From Comamonas halotolerans (GTDB lineage: Bacteria; Pseudomonadota; Gammaproteobacteria; Burkholderiales; Burkholderiaceae_C): a DNA stretch of 64,000 nucleotides. Each line of letters starts with the position of its first letter. Position 1 is the stretch's first letter. This document shows positions 35,384 through 45,440 of the stretch, one piece after another. The stretch is taken from the NCBI RefSeq assembly GCF_030162935.1, contig NZ_JASAUZ010000001.1, positions 310,001-374,000 on the forward strand. The letters run 5' to 3'. The position numbers and the translations under genes are program-made. The notes below the pieces were generated by a model that did not search any database, was not told where the DNA came from, and saw only the letters and a list, made by a program, of their open reading frames with translations.

Positions 35384-36808
35384 TCAGTAGTCGTCTCCAG
35401 CCCCCATGGCAAGGTTTTCAAAACGTGTCTGGTTCTTCTGGAAGTACAGCTTCACCGTTCCTGTGGGGCCGTTACGCTGTTTGCCAATAATGACCTCTGC
35501 CACATTGGGCTCCTTGGAGTCTTTGTTGTAGTAATCGTCACGGTAAATAAACATGATGATGTCCGCGTCCTGCTCAATAGCACCGGATTCACGCAAGTCA
35601 GACATCATGGGACGTTTGTCTGTGCGTTGTTCCACCGAACGATTCAACTGCGACAGGGCAATCACCGGACATTGCAACTCTTTGGCCAACATCTTCAAGC
35701 CACGGGAGATTTCACCCAGCTCGGTGGCGCGGTTATCTCCACCGCCGCCGCTGGAGCCACTCATCAGCTGCAAGTAGTCGACCACGATCAGGCCAAGCTT
35801 GCCGCAGGTGCGCGACAACCGTCGGGCATTGGCCCGCAGCTCGGAAGGAGTCAGACCTGGTGTTTCATCAATGTGCAGAGAAATCTGGCTGAGCTTTTCC
35901 ACTGCCTCGGTCAGGCGCGCCCATTCATCATGCTCCAGCTTGCCGGTACGCAAATTCCCCTGATTGACACGACCGATAGAGCCGACGATACGCACCGCCA
36001 ATTGAGCGGCGCCCATTTCCATGGAGAAGATGGCAACCGGCAAGCCTTCGTTCAGTGCGACGTGCTCGGCAATATTCACCGCAAACGAGGTCTTACCCAT
36101 AGATGGTCGCGCCGCCAGCACCACCAGGTCACCCGCTTGCAAGCCGGATGTCATGCGGTCCAGATCTGCAAATCCGGTAGGCACACCGGTCACATCCATG
36201 GGGTTATCGGCCATTTCCTGCACGCGGTCCAGCAGGTCTCCAACCAGAGAATCCATACTCTGGAAACCCTGCTTCATGCGGGATCCCTCTTCACCAATGG
36301 CGAAGATTTTCTGCTCAGCCTCATCCAGAATGCGCTCCACCGGCTTACCCTGGGGATTCAGCGCATTGGTGGCAATTTCATCGCTCACCGTGAGCAACTT
36401 GCGCAAGATACCCTTCTCTCGCACGATTTCCGCATAGCGGCGAATGTTCGTCGCACTGGGCACATACTGGGCCAGCTGATTCAGATAGAGGATGCCCCCC
36501 ACCTCTTCGGCCTTGCCCATGCCCTGCAGGTGCTCAAACACGGTAATTACGTCCGCAGGCTTGCTGTCATTGATCAGCTTGCCGATGGCCGCATAAATCA
36601 GTTGATGCTCGTGGCGATAGAAATCCTTGTCTGTGAGCAAGTCCCCAACGCGATCCCACGCATTGTTGTCCATCAACAACCCACCCAGCACACTGGACTC
36701 CGACTCCATGGAGTACTGCGGCAGGCGCAGCTTTGCCACCTGCTGATCTTCATCAGTCATTGGCACACCAAACACATCATCTTCCAACGGAGGCATTACG
36801 GAGGACAT
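35384..36808 (-). CDS. dnaB: Replicative DNA helicase DnaB
   Basis: The hexameric 5'-3' helicase of the replication fork. Its 474 residues show the N-terminal collar domain (AKLRLPQYSMESESSVLGGLLMD), the linker, and a RecA-type domain with Walker A ARPSMGKTSFAVNIA, the Walker B LIVVDYLQLM and the Q/DnaB motifs (SQLNRSVEQRTDKRPMMSDLRESGAIEQDAD). No intein is present. It lies downstream of rplI, separated by a terminator and 250 bases. Confidence 0.97.
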   Translation of the reverse strand: MSSVMPPLEDDVFGVPMTDEDQQVAKLRLPQYSMESESSVLGGLLMDNNAWDRVGDLLTDKDFYRHEHQLIYAAIGKLINDSKPADVITVFEHLQGMGKAEEVGGILYLNQLAQYVPSATNIRRYAEIVREKGILRKLLTVSDEIATNALNPQGKPVERILDEAEQKIFAIGEEGSRMKQGFQSMDSLVGDLLDRVQEMADNPMDVTGVPTGFADLDRMTSGLQAGDLVVLAARPSMGKTSFAVNIAEHVALNEGLPVAIFSMEMGAAQLAVRIVGSIGRVNQGNLRTGKLEHDEWARLTEAVEKLSQISLHIDETPGLTPSELRANARRLSRTCGKLGLIVVDYLQLMSGSSGGGGDNRATELGEISRGLKMLAKELQCPVIALSQLNRSVEQRTDKRPMMSDLRESGAIEQDADIIMFIYRDDYYNKDSKEPNVAEVIIGKQRNGPTGTVKLYFQKNQTRFENLAMGAGDDY

Positions 36809-36993
36809 CTATCAACCTAAAAAATACAAGCTCATGATCGTAGCGCTGCGCAGCCATTGCGTCACCAGCAATCACAGCAACAACGTGAAACCACGGCATG
36901 GCAAGCACATCTTGCAAGCGAAGAATGCTTTTGAAATAAGAACTTGCAACGCATATTCAACCTACGTCACAAGTATGCTTTTTGGCATAAAAC

Positions 36994-37021
36994 ACAAAAG
37001 CCGCCCAAAGGCGGCTTTTGT
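36994..37021. terminator. Terminator of the rpsF-priB-rpsR-rplI operon
   Basis: ACAAAAGCCGCC / GGCGGCTTTTGT with a CAAA loop, 38 bases after the rplI stop on the minus strand, followed there by GTTTTATG. The remainder of the 250-base gap 36809-37058 holds no gene that I can support and should contain the dnaB promoter. Confidence 0.88.
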
Positions 37022-37058
37022 GGTGTCGGAAAGACTTCCGAGAAAGTACGGGAAAAGC

Positions 37059-37514
37059 TTAAGCAGCTTCGCCAGCCACTTCCACGTTCACTTCCACAAC
37101 CACATCGGTGTGCAGTGCCACTTCCACGGTGGAAGCAGAAACAGTCTTGATAGGACCATTAGGCATACGCACTTGAGCCTTGTGCACGGAAGTAAAGCCT
37201 TGAGCCTTCAGAGCGTCGGCAATGTCGTAGTTGGTTACGGAACCAAACAGACGACCGTCCACACCAGCCTTTTGCGACAGCTTCACGGTGAAGCCGTTCA
37301 GCTTTTCGCCTTCAGCTTGAGCAGCAGCCAGCTTCTCGGCAGCAGCCTTTTCCAGTTCAGCGCGCTTGGCTTCGAACTCGGCCTTGGCAGCAGCAGTAGC
37401 GCGGCGTGCTTGACCCGAAGGGATCAGGAAGTTACGTGCGTAGCCGTCTTTCACCTTGACGATATCGCCCAGGTTACCCAGGTTCACAACCTTTTCGAGC
37501 AGGATGATTTGCAT
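37059..37514 (-). CDS. rplI: 50S ribosomal protein bL9
   Basis: 151 residues in the classic two-domain layout: N-terminal [32 protein letters not shown] that binds 23S rRNA, a long connecting helix rich in Ala/Glu/Lys (about 42-75) and a C-terminal domain ([13 protein letters not shown]). Last gene of the rpsF operon. Confidence 0.98.
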   Translation of the reverse strand: MQIILLEKVVNLGNLGDIVKVKDGYARNFLIPSGQARRATAAAKAEFEAKRAELEKAAAEKLAAAQAEGEKLNGFTVKLSQKAGVDGRLFGSVTNYDIADALKAQGFTSVHKAQVRMPNGPIKTVSASTVEVALHTDVVVEVNVEVAGEAA

Positions 37515-37526
37515 GGTTGTGACTCC

Positions 37527-37808
37527 TTAGATCTTGTGCTGGTCAGTGTAGGGCAGCAGAGCCAGGAAGCGAGCGCGCTTGATGGCAGTGTTCAGCTGAC
37601 GCTGGTAAATAGCGCGTGTGCCGGTCAGGCGTGCGGGGATGATCTTGCCGTTTTCGGCGATGAAGTCACGCAGTGTGTCTACATCCTTGTAATCGATCTC
37701 TTCAACACCAGCAACTGTGAAGCGGCAGAAACGCTTGCGCTTGAACAGCAGCGACTGGGTGTTGCGCTTTGGGCGCTTGTCTTTGTTGAATTTCTTGAAC
37801 GTGGCCAT
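37527..37808 (-). CDS. rpsR: 30S ribosomal protein bS18
   Basis: 93 residues, with the S18 hallmark [24 protein letters not shown] and the C-terminal [34 protein letters not shown]. It binds S6 on the platform of the small subunit. It lies 18 bases after priB, 12 bases before rplI. Confidence 0.98.
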   Translation of the reverse strand: MATFKKFNKDKRPKRNTQSLLFKRKRFCRFTVAGVEEIDYKDVDTLRDFIAENGKIIPARLTGTRAIYQRQLNTAIKRARFLALLPYTDQHKI

Positions 37809-37826
37809 TACTGGACCTCTTGAAAA

Positions 37827-38117
37827 TTAATTTTGTTGAACATCCTGGATGTGCAGCACCACGGTTTTGCTGTTTCGCGGTGTGGCCAAGAAACCCTGAA
37901 ACTTCCAGATGCTTCCCGGTGCTTGTCGAGCAAGTCGCTCAGCCAACGCACCAAATGCCACCGCTTTCACAACTGTCGAGACTTTTCGCGAGCCACCTGC
38001 CTCCACTTGGGTGGATTCGTGCATCAGGCGCAAATCCAAGGCAGGCAATCCAGCAGGCGTGTAACGCAGAGCTTGAAGCTCGTCGATACAGGCGGTCAGG
38101 ACAACGTAGTTTTCCAC
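37827..38117 (-). CDS. priB: Primosomal replication protein N PriB
   Basis: A 96-residue OB-fold single-strand-binding protein used in PriA-dependent replication restart. It starts with GTG (GTGGAAAACTACG, 38117). Features: YVVLTACIDELQALRYTPAGLPALDLRLMHES, then FGALAERLARQAPGSIWKFQGFLA. Its position between rpsF and rpsR is the standard one in beta- and gammaproteobacteria and confirms the identity despite low overall conservation. Confidence 0.9.
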   Translation of the reverse strand: MENYVVLTACIDELQALRYTPAGLPALDLRLMHESTQVEAGGSRKVSTVVKAVAFGALAERLARQAPGSIWKFQGFLATPRNSKTVVLHIQDVQQN

Positions 38118-38133
38118 TCCAAGCGAAACCTAA

Positions 38134-38496
38134 TTAGGCTTCAGCAGCTTGGTTGGCCTTACGAGCTTCTTCGCGCTCGACAGTCTTCATCATGGAAGAA
38201 GCCGATGTATCGGCCTTCTTCTTCTGAACTGTCAGGTGACGCAGCACAGCATCGTTGAACTTGAACGCGTGTTCCAGTTCAGCCATCACAGCCTGGTCAG
38301 CTTCGATGTTCAGGCAGATGTAGTGAGCCTTGGCGAGCTTGTTGATCATGTAAGCCAGCTGACGACGGCCCCAGTCTTCTTCACGGTGCACAGCACCACC
38401 GCCAGCGGTGATCATGCCCTTGTAGCGCTCCAGCATGGCTGGAACTTGCTCGCTTTGATCCGGATGGATCAACAAAATGATTTCGTAATGACGCAT
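38134..38496 (-). CDS. rpsF: 30S ribosomal protein bS6
   Basis: 120 residues from the ATG at 38496 ([22 protein letters not shown]), preceded by GGGAG; an in-frame ATG upstream is rejected because it would add 19 residues foreign to S6. C-terminal tail [29 protein letters not shown] is longer than the folded core, as in many proteobacteria. First gene of the rpsF-priB-rpsR-rplI operon, with a structured leader. Confidence 0.97.
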   Translation of the reverse strand: MRHYEIILLIHPDQSEQVPAMLERYKGMITAGGGAVHREEDWGRRQLAYMINKLAKAHYICLNIEADQAVMAELEHAFKFNDAVLRHLTVQKKKADTSASSMMKTVEREEARKANQAAEA

Positions 38497-38517
38497 GAAA
38501 ACTCCCTTTTGGGTTAA

Positions 38518-38546
38518 GCCCCCCGCTGCGCCTGTAGCGGTGGGGC
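38518..38546 (-). promoter_or_regulatory. Structured leader before rpsF (candidate S6:S18 autoregulatory element)
   Basis: On the minus strand a 10-bp GC stem with a bulged A (GCCCC-A-CCGCT / AGCGG-GGGGC) and an 8-base loop, ending 22 bases before the rpsF start codon. There is no U-run, so it is not a terminator. rpsF leaders in many bacteria carry a stem with an unpaired CCG bound by the S6:S18 complex; an ACCG lies in the 5' arm here, but the match to that motif is not proven. Confidence 0.4.
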
Positions 38547-38625
38547 AAGGCAAAACGCAAGATTATAGACACTCCCTCTAGCCTTGTACACTCGGCGCTT
38601 CGAAATACCCTTTGGCGACACAGCT

Positions 38626-38653
38626 CTTGAAAGACTGAAAGCCGCCCCCATGT
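38626..38653 (+). promoter_or_regulatory. Heat-shock (sigma-32) promoter of grpE
   Basis: CTTGAAA (38626-38632), a 13-base spacer, CCCCATGT (38646-38653): a perfect match to the RpoH consensus CTTGAAA-N13-CCCCATNT. It lies 37 bases before the grpE ATG. Confidence 0.88.
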
Positions 38654-38690
38654 GAACTGGCAAGGTTCACTCTTTAGAGACGCTATCCAC

Positions 38691-39245
38691 ATGTCAGAAC
38701 AAACAAACACGTCCCACGTAGCCCCTGTAGACGCATCCCCCGAGGAAGTCGAAGCTGCGATGGCCGCTAATGTGGCCGACGAAATCTCTCGACTGCAAGC
38801 CGAGGTGAACGAGTTGAAGGCGAAAAACGCCGAAATGGCAGACCAGTACCTGCGTGCCAAGGCTGATGCTGAAAACATGCGCCGCCGCGCAGACGAAGAA
38901 GTCAGCAAAGCCCGAAAATTCGGCATCGAGAGCTTTGCAGAAAGCCTGCTGCCTGTGTGTGACAGCCTGGACGCAGCACTGGCCATCCAGAATGCAACCT
39001 CGGAGCAATTGCGCGAAGGCACGGACGCCACCTTGCGCCAACTGCAACATGCTCTGGAGCGTAACAAGGTGGTGATCGTGGCGCCTGAGGCGGGCAGCAA
39101 GTTTGATCCGCACCAGCACCAAGCCATTTCGGTGGTGCCAGCCGAACAAGAAGCCAACACCATTGTGACCGTGCTGCAAAAGGGCTATCTGATTGCAGAT
39201 CGCGTACTGCGCCCCGCCCTGGTCACCGTGGCGGCCCCAAAGTAA
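38691..39245 (+). CDS. grpE: Nucleotide exchange factor GrpE
   Basis: 184 residues from the ATG at 38691 (MSEQTNTS); an upstream in-frame GTG overlaps the promoter and is rejected. It has an acidic N-terminus, a long dimerising coiled coil ([32 protein letters not shown], about 40-80) and the C-terminal beta-domain with the signature [23 protein letters not shown]. It releases ADP from DnaK. First gene of the grpE-dnaK-dnaJ cluster. Confidence 0.97.
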   Translation: MSEQTNTSHVAPVDASPEEVEAAMAANVADEISRLQAEVNELKAKNAEMADQYLRAKADAENMRRRADEEVSKARKFGIESFAESLLPVCDSLDAALAIQNATSEQLREGTDATLRQLQHALERNKVVIVAPEAGSKFDPHQHQAISVVPAEQEANTIVTVLQKGYLIADRVLRPALVTVAAPK

Positions 39246-39284
39246 GTGCATAAGCACACAGCGCAAATTAATTCAACGATATGG

Positions 39285-39312
39285 CTTGAAAACCTAGTGT
39301 TCACCCCTAGTT
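39285..39312 (+). promoter_or_regulatory. Second heat-shock-type promoter, directly before dnaK
   Basis: CTTGAAA (39285-39291), 12-base spacer, CCCCTAGTT (39304-39312), 42 bases before the dnaK ATG. The -35 is perfect; the -10 is the same variant as in front of clpB (CCCTTAGTT), with identical spacing. Confidence 0.6.
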
Positions 39313-39354
39313 ACAAGCCAATCAAACCAACATTTCAGTATTCGGAGCATTCAA

Positions 39355-41295
39355 ATGGGCAAAATCATCGGTATTGACCTGGGCACAACCAACAGCTGCG
39401 TTGCCATTATGGAAGGCAACACAACTCGCGTGATCGAAAACAGCGAAGGTGCACGCACCACGCCTTCGATCATTGCCTACCAGGAAGACGGCGAAATCTT
39501 GGTTGGTGCATCGGCCAAGCGCCAGGCAGTCACCAACCCCAAGAACACCATCTACGCAGCCAAGCGTCTGATCGGCCGCAAGTTTGATGAGAAGGAAGTG
39601 CAAAAGGACATCGACCTGATGCCTTTTACCATCACCAAGGCTGACAACGGTGACGCCTGGGTTGAAGTGCGTGGTCAAAAGCTGGCGCCTCCCCAAATCT
39701 CTGCCGAGGTACTGCGCAAGATGAAGAAGACCGCCGAGGACTTCCTGGGCGAGGCTGTGACTGAAGCCGTGATCACCGTGCCTGCATACTTCAACGACGC
39801 ACAGCGCCAAGCCACCAAGGACGCGGGCCGCATCGCTGGGCTGGAAGTCAAGCGCATCATCAACGAGCCTACTGCTGCTGCTCTGGCTTTTGGCCTGGAC
39901 AAGGTGGGCAAGGGCGACCGCAAGATTGCCGTGTATGACCTGGGTGGCGGCACCTTTGACGTGTCCATCATCGAAATTGCTGATGTGGATGGCGAAAAGC
40001 AGTTTGAAGTGCTGTCAACCAACGGCGACACGTTCCTGGGCGGCGAAGACTTCGACCAGCGCATCATTGACTACATCATTGCCGAGTTCAAGAAAGAACA
40101 AGGCGTGGATCTGTCCAAGGACGTGCTGGCTCTGCAACGCCTGAAGGAAGCGGCGGAAAAGGCCAAGATCGAGCTGTCCAACTCAGCACAGACCGACGTC
40201 AACCTGCCTTACATCACCGCTGATGCAACTGGCCCCAAGCACCTGAACATCAAGCTGACCCGCGCCAAGCTGGAAAGCCTGGTGGAAGACCTGATCGAGC
40301 GCACCATCGCTCCATGCCGCACTGCCATCAAGGACGCAGGCATCTCTGTATCTGACATTCAGGACGTGATCCTGGTGGGTGGTATGAGCCGCATGCCCAA
40401 GGTGCAAGAGAAGGTCAAGGAATTCTTCGGCAAGGATCCTCGCAAGGACGTGAACCCTGACGAAGCCGTGGCCGTCGGTGCTGCCGTGCAAGGCCAGGTT
40501 CTGGCAGGCGACCGCTCTGACGTGCTGCTGCTGGACGTGACACCTCTGTCTCTGGGTATCGAAACCCTGGGCGGCGTCATGACCAAGATGATCACCAAGA
40601 ACACCACGATTCCCACGAAGTTCGCACAGACCTTCTCCACTGCAGACGACAACCAGCCTGCCGTGACTATCAAGGTGTTCCAGGGCGAACGTGAAATGGC
40701 TTCGGGCAACAAGGCACTGGGTGAATTCAATCTGGAAGGCATTCCAGCCGCTCCACGTGGCGTGCCTCAGATCGAAGTGACCTTTGACATTGACGCCAAC
40801 GGCATCTTGAACGTTTCTGCCAAGGACAAGGGTACTGGCAAGGAAAACAAGATCACCATCAAGGCCAACTCCGGTTTGTCGGAAGAGGAAATCCAGCAAA
40901 TGGTCAAGGATGCGGAACTGAACGCAGCCGACGACAAGAAGAAGCTGGAGCTGGTGCAGGCCAAGAACCAGGGCGAAGCCGCTGTTCACAGCATCAAGAA
41001 GAGCCTGGGTGAGCACGGTGACAAGCTGGAAGCAGCCGAAAAGGAGGCTATTGAAGCTGCCGTGAAGGAGTTGGAAGAAGCTTTGAAGACCGAAGACAAG
41101 GACGCCATCGAAGCCAAGACCACTGCCTTGATGACTGCCAGCCAAAAGCTGGGCGAGAAGGTGTATGCCGAATCTCAAGCAGCTGCTGCAGGCGGTGCTG
41201 GTGCCGAGGCTGCAGCAGACGCAGCGCAGGCCAAGCCCGCTGGTGCGAGCGACGACGACATCGTGGATGCCGAAGTCAAGGAAGTGAAGAAGTAA
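39355..41295 (+). CDS. dnaK: Chaperone DnaK (Hsp70)
   Basis: 646 residues. ATPase domain motifs are [55 protein letters not shown] and [11 protein letters not shown]; the linker [17 protein letters not shown] leads to the substrate domain and a helical lid. It ends in an Ala/Gly-rich region and the acidic [14 protein letters not shown] tail typical of proteobacterial DnaK. Works with DnaJ, GrpE and ClpB. Confidence 0.99.
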   Translation: MGKIIGIDLGTTNSCVAIMEGNTTRVIENSEGARTTPSIIAYQEDGEILVGASAKRQAVTNPKNTIYAAKRLIGRKFDEKEVQKDIDLMPFTITKADNGDAWVEVRGQKLAPPQISAEVLRKMKKTAEDFLGEAVTEAVITVPAYFNDAQRQATKDAGRIAGLEVKRIINEPTAAALAFGLDKVGKGDRKIAVYDLGGGTFDVSIIEIADVDGEKQFEVLSTNGDTFLGGEDFDQRIIDYIIAEFKKEQGVDLSKDVLALQRLKEAAEKAKIELSNSAQTDVNLPYITADATGPKHLNIKLTRAKLESLVEDLIERTIAPCRTAIKDAGISVSDIQDVILVGGMSRMPKVQEKVKEFFGKDPRKDVNPDEAVAVGAAVQGQVLAGDRSDVLLLDVTPLSLGIETLGGVMTKMITKNTTIPTKFAQTFSTADDNQPAVTIKVFQGEREMASGNKALGEFNLEGIPAAPRGVPQIEVTFDIDANGILNVSAKDKGTGKENKITIKANSGLSEEEIQQMVKDAELNAADDKKKLELVQAKNQGEAAVHSIKKSLGEHGDKLEAAEKEAIEAAVKELEEALKTEDKDAIEAKTTALMTASQKLGEKVYAESQAAAAGGAGAEAAADAAQAKPAGASDDDIVDAEVKEVKK

Positions 41296-41392
41296 TTTGG
41301 ACGCAGCGGCATTCCTGACCGCTTGCCGCCGCGCTGCCGCCTCTCAAGGCGACTTGCGCGGCGTTCCTGTTTTTTACCGGCAGTAAATACCA

Positions 41393-42532
41393 ATGTCCAA
41401 ACGCGACTTTTACGAAGTCCTCGGCGTGACAAAGAACGCCTCGGACGAAGAATTGAAAAAAGCCTACCGCAAGTTGGCAATGAAATACCACCCTGACCGA
41501 AATCAGGGTGAGAAATCCAAGGAAGCCGAAGAGCGTTTCAAGGAGGTCAAAGAGGCCTACGAGATGCTCTCGGACAGCCAAAAACGCGCGGCCTATGACC
41601 AATATGGCCACGCTGGTGTGGACCCGAACAATGGCATGGGCGGCGGCGCAGGCTTTGGCGGTGGCGGTTTTGCAGAAGCCTTTGGCGATATCTTTGGCGA
41701 CATGTTCGGCGGTGGCCGTGCTGGTGGTGCACGAGGAGGCCGTCAGGTCTACCGTGGCAACGACCTGAGCTACTCCATGGAAATCACGCTGGAGGAAGCC
41801 GCCAAGGGCAAGGATGCGCAGATTCGCATTCCCAGCTGGGAGGCATGCGACACCTGTCACGGCAGCGGCGCCAAGCCTGGCACCAGCCCCAAGACTTGTA
41901 CTACCTGCGGTGGTCAGGGATCGGTTCAGATGCGCCAGGGCTTTTTCAGCGTGCAGCAAACCTGCCCGCATTGCCGCGGCACTGGCAAGATCATTCCTGA
42001 GCCCTGCACAGCCTGCAGCGGACAAGGCAAGATCAAGCGCCAAAAGACGCTGGAGGTGAAGATTCCAGCAGGCATTGATGACGGCATGCGCATTCGCTCC
42101 ACCGGCAACGGTGAGCCAGGCATGAATGGAGGCCCTCCGGGTGACCTGTACATCGAAATTCGCATCAAGGAACACGACATCTTCGAGCGTGAAGGCGATG
42201 ACCTGCACTGCCAGGTGCCGGTGAGCTTCATCACTGCAGCTTTGGGGGGCGAGATCGAGGTGCCGACACTGCAGGGCAAAGCTGCGATCGATATTCCCGA
42301 AGGTACACAGGCCGGAAAACAGTTCCGCCTGCGCGGCAAGGGTATCAAGGGTGTGCGCTCCAGCTATCCCGGCGACCTGTACTGTCACATCGTGGTGGAA
42401 ACACCGGTGAAACTCACCGAATACCAACGCAAGTTGCTGCGTGAACTGGAAGAGTCACTGAAAAAAGGCGGTGCCAAGCATTCCCCCAATGGTGAAAGCT
42501 GGACAGACAAGCTCAAGCGCTTTTTCAGCTAA
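41393..42532 (+). CDS. dnaJ: Chaperone DnaJ (Hsp40)
   Basis: 379 residues, class A. J-domain 1-70 with the HPD motif in [21 protein letters not shown] (positions about 31-51), a Gly/Phe-rich stretch, a zinc domain with four CxxCxGxG repeats ([32 protein letters not shown]) and the C-terminal substrate domains. It stimulates DnaK ATPase. About 97 bases after dnaK; a terminator follows. Confidence 0.99.
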   Translation: MSKRDFYEVLGVTKNASDEELKKAYRKLAMKYHPDRNQGEKSKEAEERFKEVKEAYEMLSDSQKRAAYDQYGHAGVDPNNGMGGGAGFGGGGFAEAFGDIFGDMFGGGRAGGARGGRQVYRGNDLSYSMEITLEEAAKGKDAQIRIPSWEACDTCHGSGAKPGTSPKTCTTCGGQGSVQMRQGFFSVQQTCPHCRGTGKIIPEPCTACSGQGKIKRQKTLEVKIPAGIDDGMRIRSTGNGEPGMNGGPPGDLYIEIRIKEHDIFEREGDDLHCQVPVSFITAALGGEIEVPTLQGKAAIDIPEGTQAGKQFRLRGKGIKGVRSSYPGDLYCHIVVETPVKLTEYQRKLLRELEESLKKGGAKHSPNGESWTDKLKRFFS

Positions 42533-42560
42533 TTTTCTTAAAAGCAATATTTGCATACCG

Positions 42561-42584
42561 ACCCTGCTTAGGCAGGGTTTTTTT
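42561..42584 (+). terminator. Terminator of the grpE-dnaK-dnaJ cluster
   Basis: ACCCTGC / GCAGGGT with a TTAG loop, then a run of seven T; 28 bases after the dnaJ stop. Confidence 0.92.
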
Positions 42585-42851
42585 ATGCGAGACAAAGCTC
42601 TTCACGACAGTTAAGACCAATGTACGAGCAAGGTTTTGCAAATATTACTGATGCTTCATTCTTTACTGAAAAACAATAAAAACAAACAACATCAGACACT
42701 TGAAGCACAGGGTTTACCCTTGATCGCTGAGAGAAATACAAATTTTCATCGCGCAAGAAAATCCTGCCGCTCTTATAGAAGACATGCTCAGCAGATATGC
42801 GCTGTACTTCCTAGAATCCCGCCACTTATTACCTCAAGTGGATTTTTTTCT
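42585..42851 (+). other. AT-rich leader region before the PQQ dehydrogenase gene
   Basis: I see no gene in this stretch. It is AT-rich compared with its neighbours and presumably contains the promoter of the dehydrogenase. The dehydrogenase frame is open upstream to 42636, but that segment is low-quality coding sequence and is not included in the protein. A 10-bp inverted repeat (AATATTTGCA at 42546-42555 and TGCAAATATT at 42637-42646) spans the dnaJ terminator. Confidence 0.5.
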
Positions 42852-45266
42852 ATGTCAAACCTTAGCCCGAATGCAAGCGGCCCTGTGTGGCCGCGCATTT
42901 TTGGCGCAGTACTCACCCTGATTGGCCTGGTACTGTTGATTGGCGGCATCCGCCTCATGTCCCTCGGCGGATCCTGGTACTACGTGTTCGCCGGTGCTGC
43001 CACTCTCATTTCCGGTGTCTTGCTGGTCCGTGCCAAAGCAGAAGGCGGCCTGCTGTATTTGGTCGTCGTGATTGGCACGGCCATTTGGTCACTGGCGGAA
43101 GTGGGCACCACATTCTGGGGCTTGGTACCCCGCTTGGCTCCCGTACTGGTTCTGGGCGTGATCGCGGCTCTGGCCATGCGCGCTTTGCGCCCTAATGCAA
43201 AGAACATCGCACTTCCTGCGGTGGCCATACAGGCTGTGGTGTTAGCCGCGGGTGCGGCTTCCCTGACAACACCGCACAATGTCATTGAAAACACGGCCAG
43301 AAAGGGCGTGGATATCGTCAATGACCTCGGCGCCGTGACCGATGCCAAAAGCGAACACAACAGCTGGAAATACTACGGCGGCGATGCCGGCAACCAGCGC
43401 TTTGCAGCGTTTGACCAGATCAATACCAACAACGTCAATGAACTGGAAGTAGCCTGGACCTATCGTACCGGCGCACAGACTGGCGGCGGCAACGAAGACC
43501 AGAACACGCCCATCCAGGTGGGCGATTCCTTGTACCTGTGCACCCCCCAGAACAAGGTGATTGCATTGAACGCCGAAACCGGCGAAGAAAAGTGGGTGTT
43601 TGACCCCAAGACCAACGAAAACAAGTGGTGGAGCCGCTGCCGTGGCGTGGCCTACTATGAAGTGCCTGCGTTCCAGACCGCTAAGAAGACCAACACTGCA
43701 GCCAAGCCTGCACAGTGCGAAGCACGCATCATCACCACCGACAAGGATGGCCGCCTGTGGGCGCTGGATGCACAAACTGGCGCGGTGTGCCAAAACTTTG
43801 GCGACACTGGCAAGGGCTATACCGACCTAAGCGTGGGCATGGGCGAGTACCAGCAGTTCTACTACATGCCCACTTCACAACCCCTGGTGGCTGGTGACCG
43901 CGTGATCATCGGTGGATGGGTCTGGGATGGTCGCCAAACCGACCAGCCATCCGGTGTCGTGCGAGCCTATAGCCTGGTTGACGGTTCGCTCGACTGGGCA
44001 TGGGATTTGGGCAATGCCGAAATCACCAAGCTGCCCCCTGAAGGCCAGACCTACACCCGTGGTACCCCCAATTTCTGGTCCAACGGTTCCTATGACCCTG
44101 AACTGGACTTGATCTATCTGCCCTTGGGCAACGCCACGCCGGACTTCTGGGGCGCACACCGTACGCCCAAGATGAACGAGTACGCCACCACCATCGTGGC
44201 CATCCAGGGCAAGTCCGGCAAAGAAGCCTGGAAGTTCCAGACCCTGTACATGGACACCTGGGACTACGACAACGGCACGCCTCCCACACTGATGGATTTG
44301 CCTGACGGCAACGGCGGTGTGAACAAGGCGTTGGTGGCAGCCACCAAGACCCACCAGTTGTTCCTGCTGGACCGTACCAACGGCAAGCCGTTGGCTGAAG
44401 TCAAGGACCTCCCCGCACCCAAGGAATTCCAGGAAGGCGATGCCACGTCTGACGTTCAGCCTTGGTCGGTCGGCATGCCCCAGGTGGCACCGATGGACAT
44501 GCAGGAAAAAGACATGTGGGGCGCCACCATGTTTGACCAGCTGTACTGCCGCATTCAGTATAAGAAGCTGCGTTACGACGGCCCCTACACCAAGCTGACC
44601 ACCGAACCCACTTTGATCTACCCCGGTTACTACGGCGGCTTCAACTGGGGTGGTCATGCGTTTGACCCACGTACCAATATGTACATCGTCAACGACATGC
44701 GCATGCCGCAGATTGGCTTCTTGGCACCCCAGGACACCGCAGCTGACCAGCTGGCGAAGCTGAAGGCCGGAGATGGCGGCCACAAGTCTGGCTGGGCGAC
44801 GCACTTGCAAGTGGGCACACCTTACCAGTCCATCCGTGGTGCCTTCAACTCCTTCCTGGGCTTGCCTTGCCATCAGCCTTCGTGGGGCAACCTGACCGCG
44901 ATTGATATGAACACCAGGCAAATCGCCTGGCAAGTTCCGCTGGGAACCGTTGCTGGCTCAAAGATGGGCGGCGTCACAGTGGATGTACCCATGCCCATAG
45001 GCATGCCTTCACTGGCTGGCCCGATTGCCACGGCCGGTGGTCTGACCTTCTTTGCCGGCTCCATGGACCGCTATTTCCGAGCCTTCGACAACAAGACAGG
45101 CCAGGAAGTGTGGAAACACCGCATGCCTGTGGGCGCCCAAGCTGCTCCCATGTCTTACCTGTCACCCGAATCGGGGCGCCAGTTTGTAGTGATCTCTGCA
45201 GGTGGCGCACGCATGACTACGGAAAAGGGGGACTATGTGATCGCCTACGCTTTGCCGAAGAAGTAA
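42852..45266 (+). CDS. Membrane-bound PQQ-dependent dehydrogenase, glucose/quinate/shikimate family
   Basis: An 804-residue quinoprotein from the ATG at 42852. Residues 15-137 form five membrane helices that bind ubiquinone; the periplasmic part is an eight-bladed propeller beginning SWKYYGGDAGNQRFAAFDQI. The presumed catalytic Asp471 (DTWDYD) and Lys499 (AATKTHQLFLLD) match Asp466 and Lys493 of E. coli glucose dehydrogenase in context and spacing. PQQ and calcium are required cofactors. Substrate may be glucose, another sugar, or quinate/shikimate; Comamonas relatives rarely use sugars, which favours a cyclitol or alternative polyol. A PqqU-like receptor gene follows. No pqq biosynthesis genes are in the window. 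Confidence 0.9.
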   Translation: MSNLSPNASGPVWPRIFGAVLTLIGLVLLIGGIRLMSLGGSWYYVFAGAATLISGVLLVRAKAEGGLLYLVVVIGTAIWSLAEVGTTFWGLVPRLAPVLVLGVIAALAMRALRPNAKNIALPAVAIQAVVLAAGAASLTTPHNVIENTARKGVDIVNDLGAVTDAKSEHNSWKYYGGDAGNQRFAAFDQINTNNVNELEVAWTYRTGAQTGGGNEDQNTPIQVGDSLYLCTPQNKVIALNAETGEEKWVFDPKTNENKWWSRCRGVAYYEVPAFQTAKKTNTAAKPAQCEARIITTDKDGRLWALDAQTGAVCQNFGDTGKGYTDLSVGMGEYQQFYYMPTSQPLVAGDRVIIGGWVWDGRQTDQPSGVVRAYSLVDGSLDWAWDLGNAEITKLPPEGQTYTRGTPNFWSNGSYDPELDLIYLPLGNATPDFWGAHRTPKMNEYATTIVAIQGKSGKEAWKFQTLYMDTWDYDNGTPPTLMDLPDGNGGVNKALVAATKTHQLFLLDRTNGKPLAEVKDLPAPKEFQEGDATSDVQPWSVGMPQVAPMDMQEKDMWGATMFDQLYCRIQYKKLRYDGPYTKLTTEPTLIYPGYYGGFNWGGHAFDPRTNMYIVNDMRMPQIGFLAPQDTAADQLAKLKAGDGGHKSGWATHLQVGTPYQSIRGAFNSFLGLPCHQPSWGNLTAIDMNTRQIAWQVPLGTVAGSKMGGVTVDVPMPIGMPSLAGPIATAGGLTFFAGSMDRYFRAFDNKTGQEVWKHRMPVGAQAAPMSYLSPESGRQFVVISAGGARMTTEKGDYVIAYALPKK

Positions 45267-45277
45267 AGCAAACGCAC

Positions 45278-45304
45278 AAAGGGTGGCCAAAGGCCACCCT
45301 TTTT
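45278..45304 (+). terminator. Terminator of the PQQ dehydrogenase gene
   Basis: AAAGGGTGGCC / GGCCACCCTTT with an AAA loop and following T residues, 11 bases after the stop. It separates the dehydrogenase from the receptor gene, so the pair need not be one transcript. Confidence 0.88.
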
Positions 45305-45440
45305 CACAAGCCCTGTGCACTGTCCCAAAACCACCCCCACCACATGCGTGCCCGATGGCTTGGGGACAGATTGCTGAGCTAGCCACACACTCTGCCAACC
45401 AACATTGAATTTTTCTGCTGTTTTCATGGAAGTTCACACC

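Noticed and set aside
35297-36820. 507-codon open frame antisense to dnaB
   Set aside because: Shadow of dnaB; begins inside the bidirectional terminator and has no family features.
42636-42851. N-terminal extension of the PQQ dehydrogenase
   Set aside because: The extra 72 residues are Lys/Asn/His-rich without a membrane or signal feature, while the ATG at 42852 directly precedes the first membrane helix as in the family.
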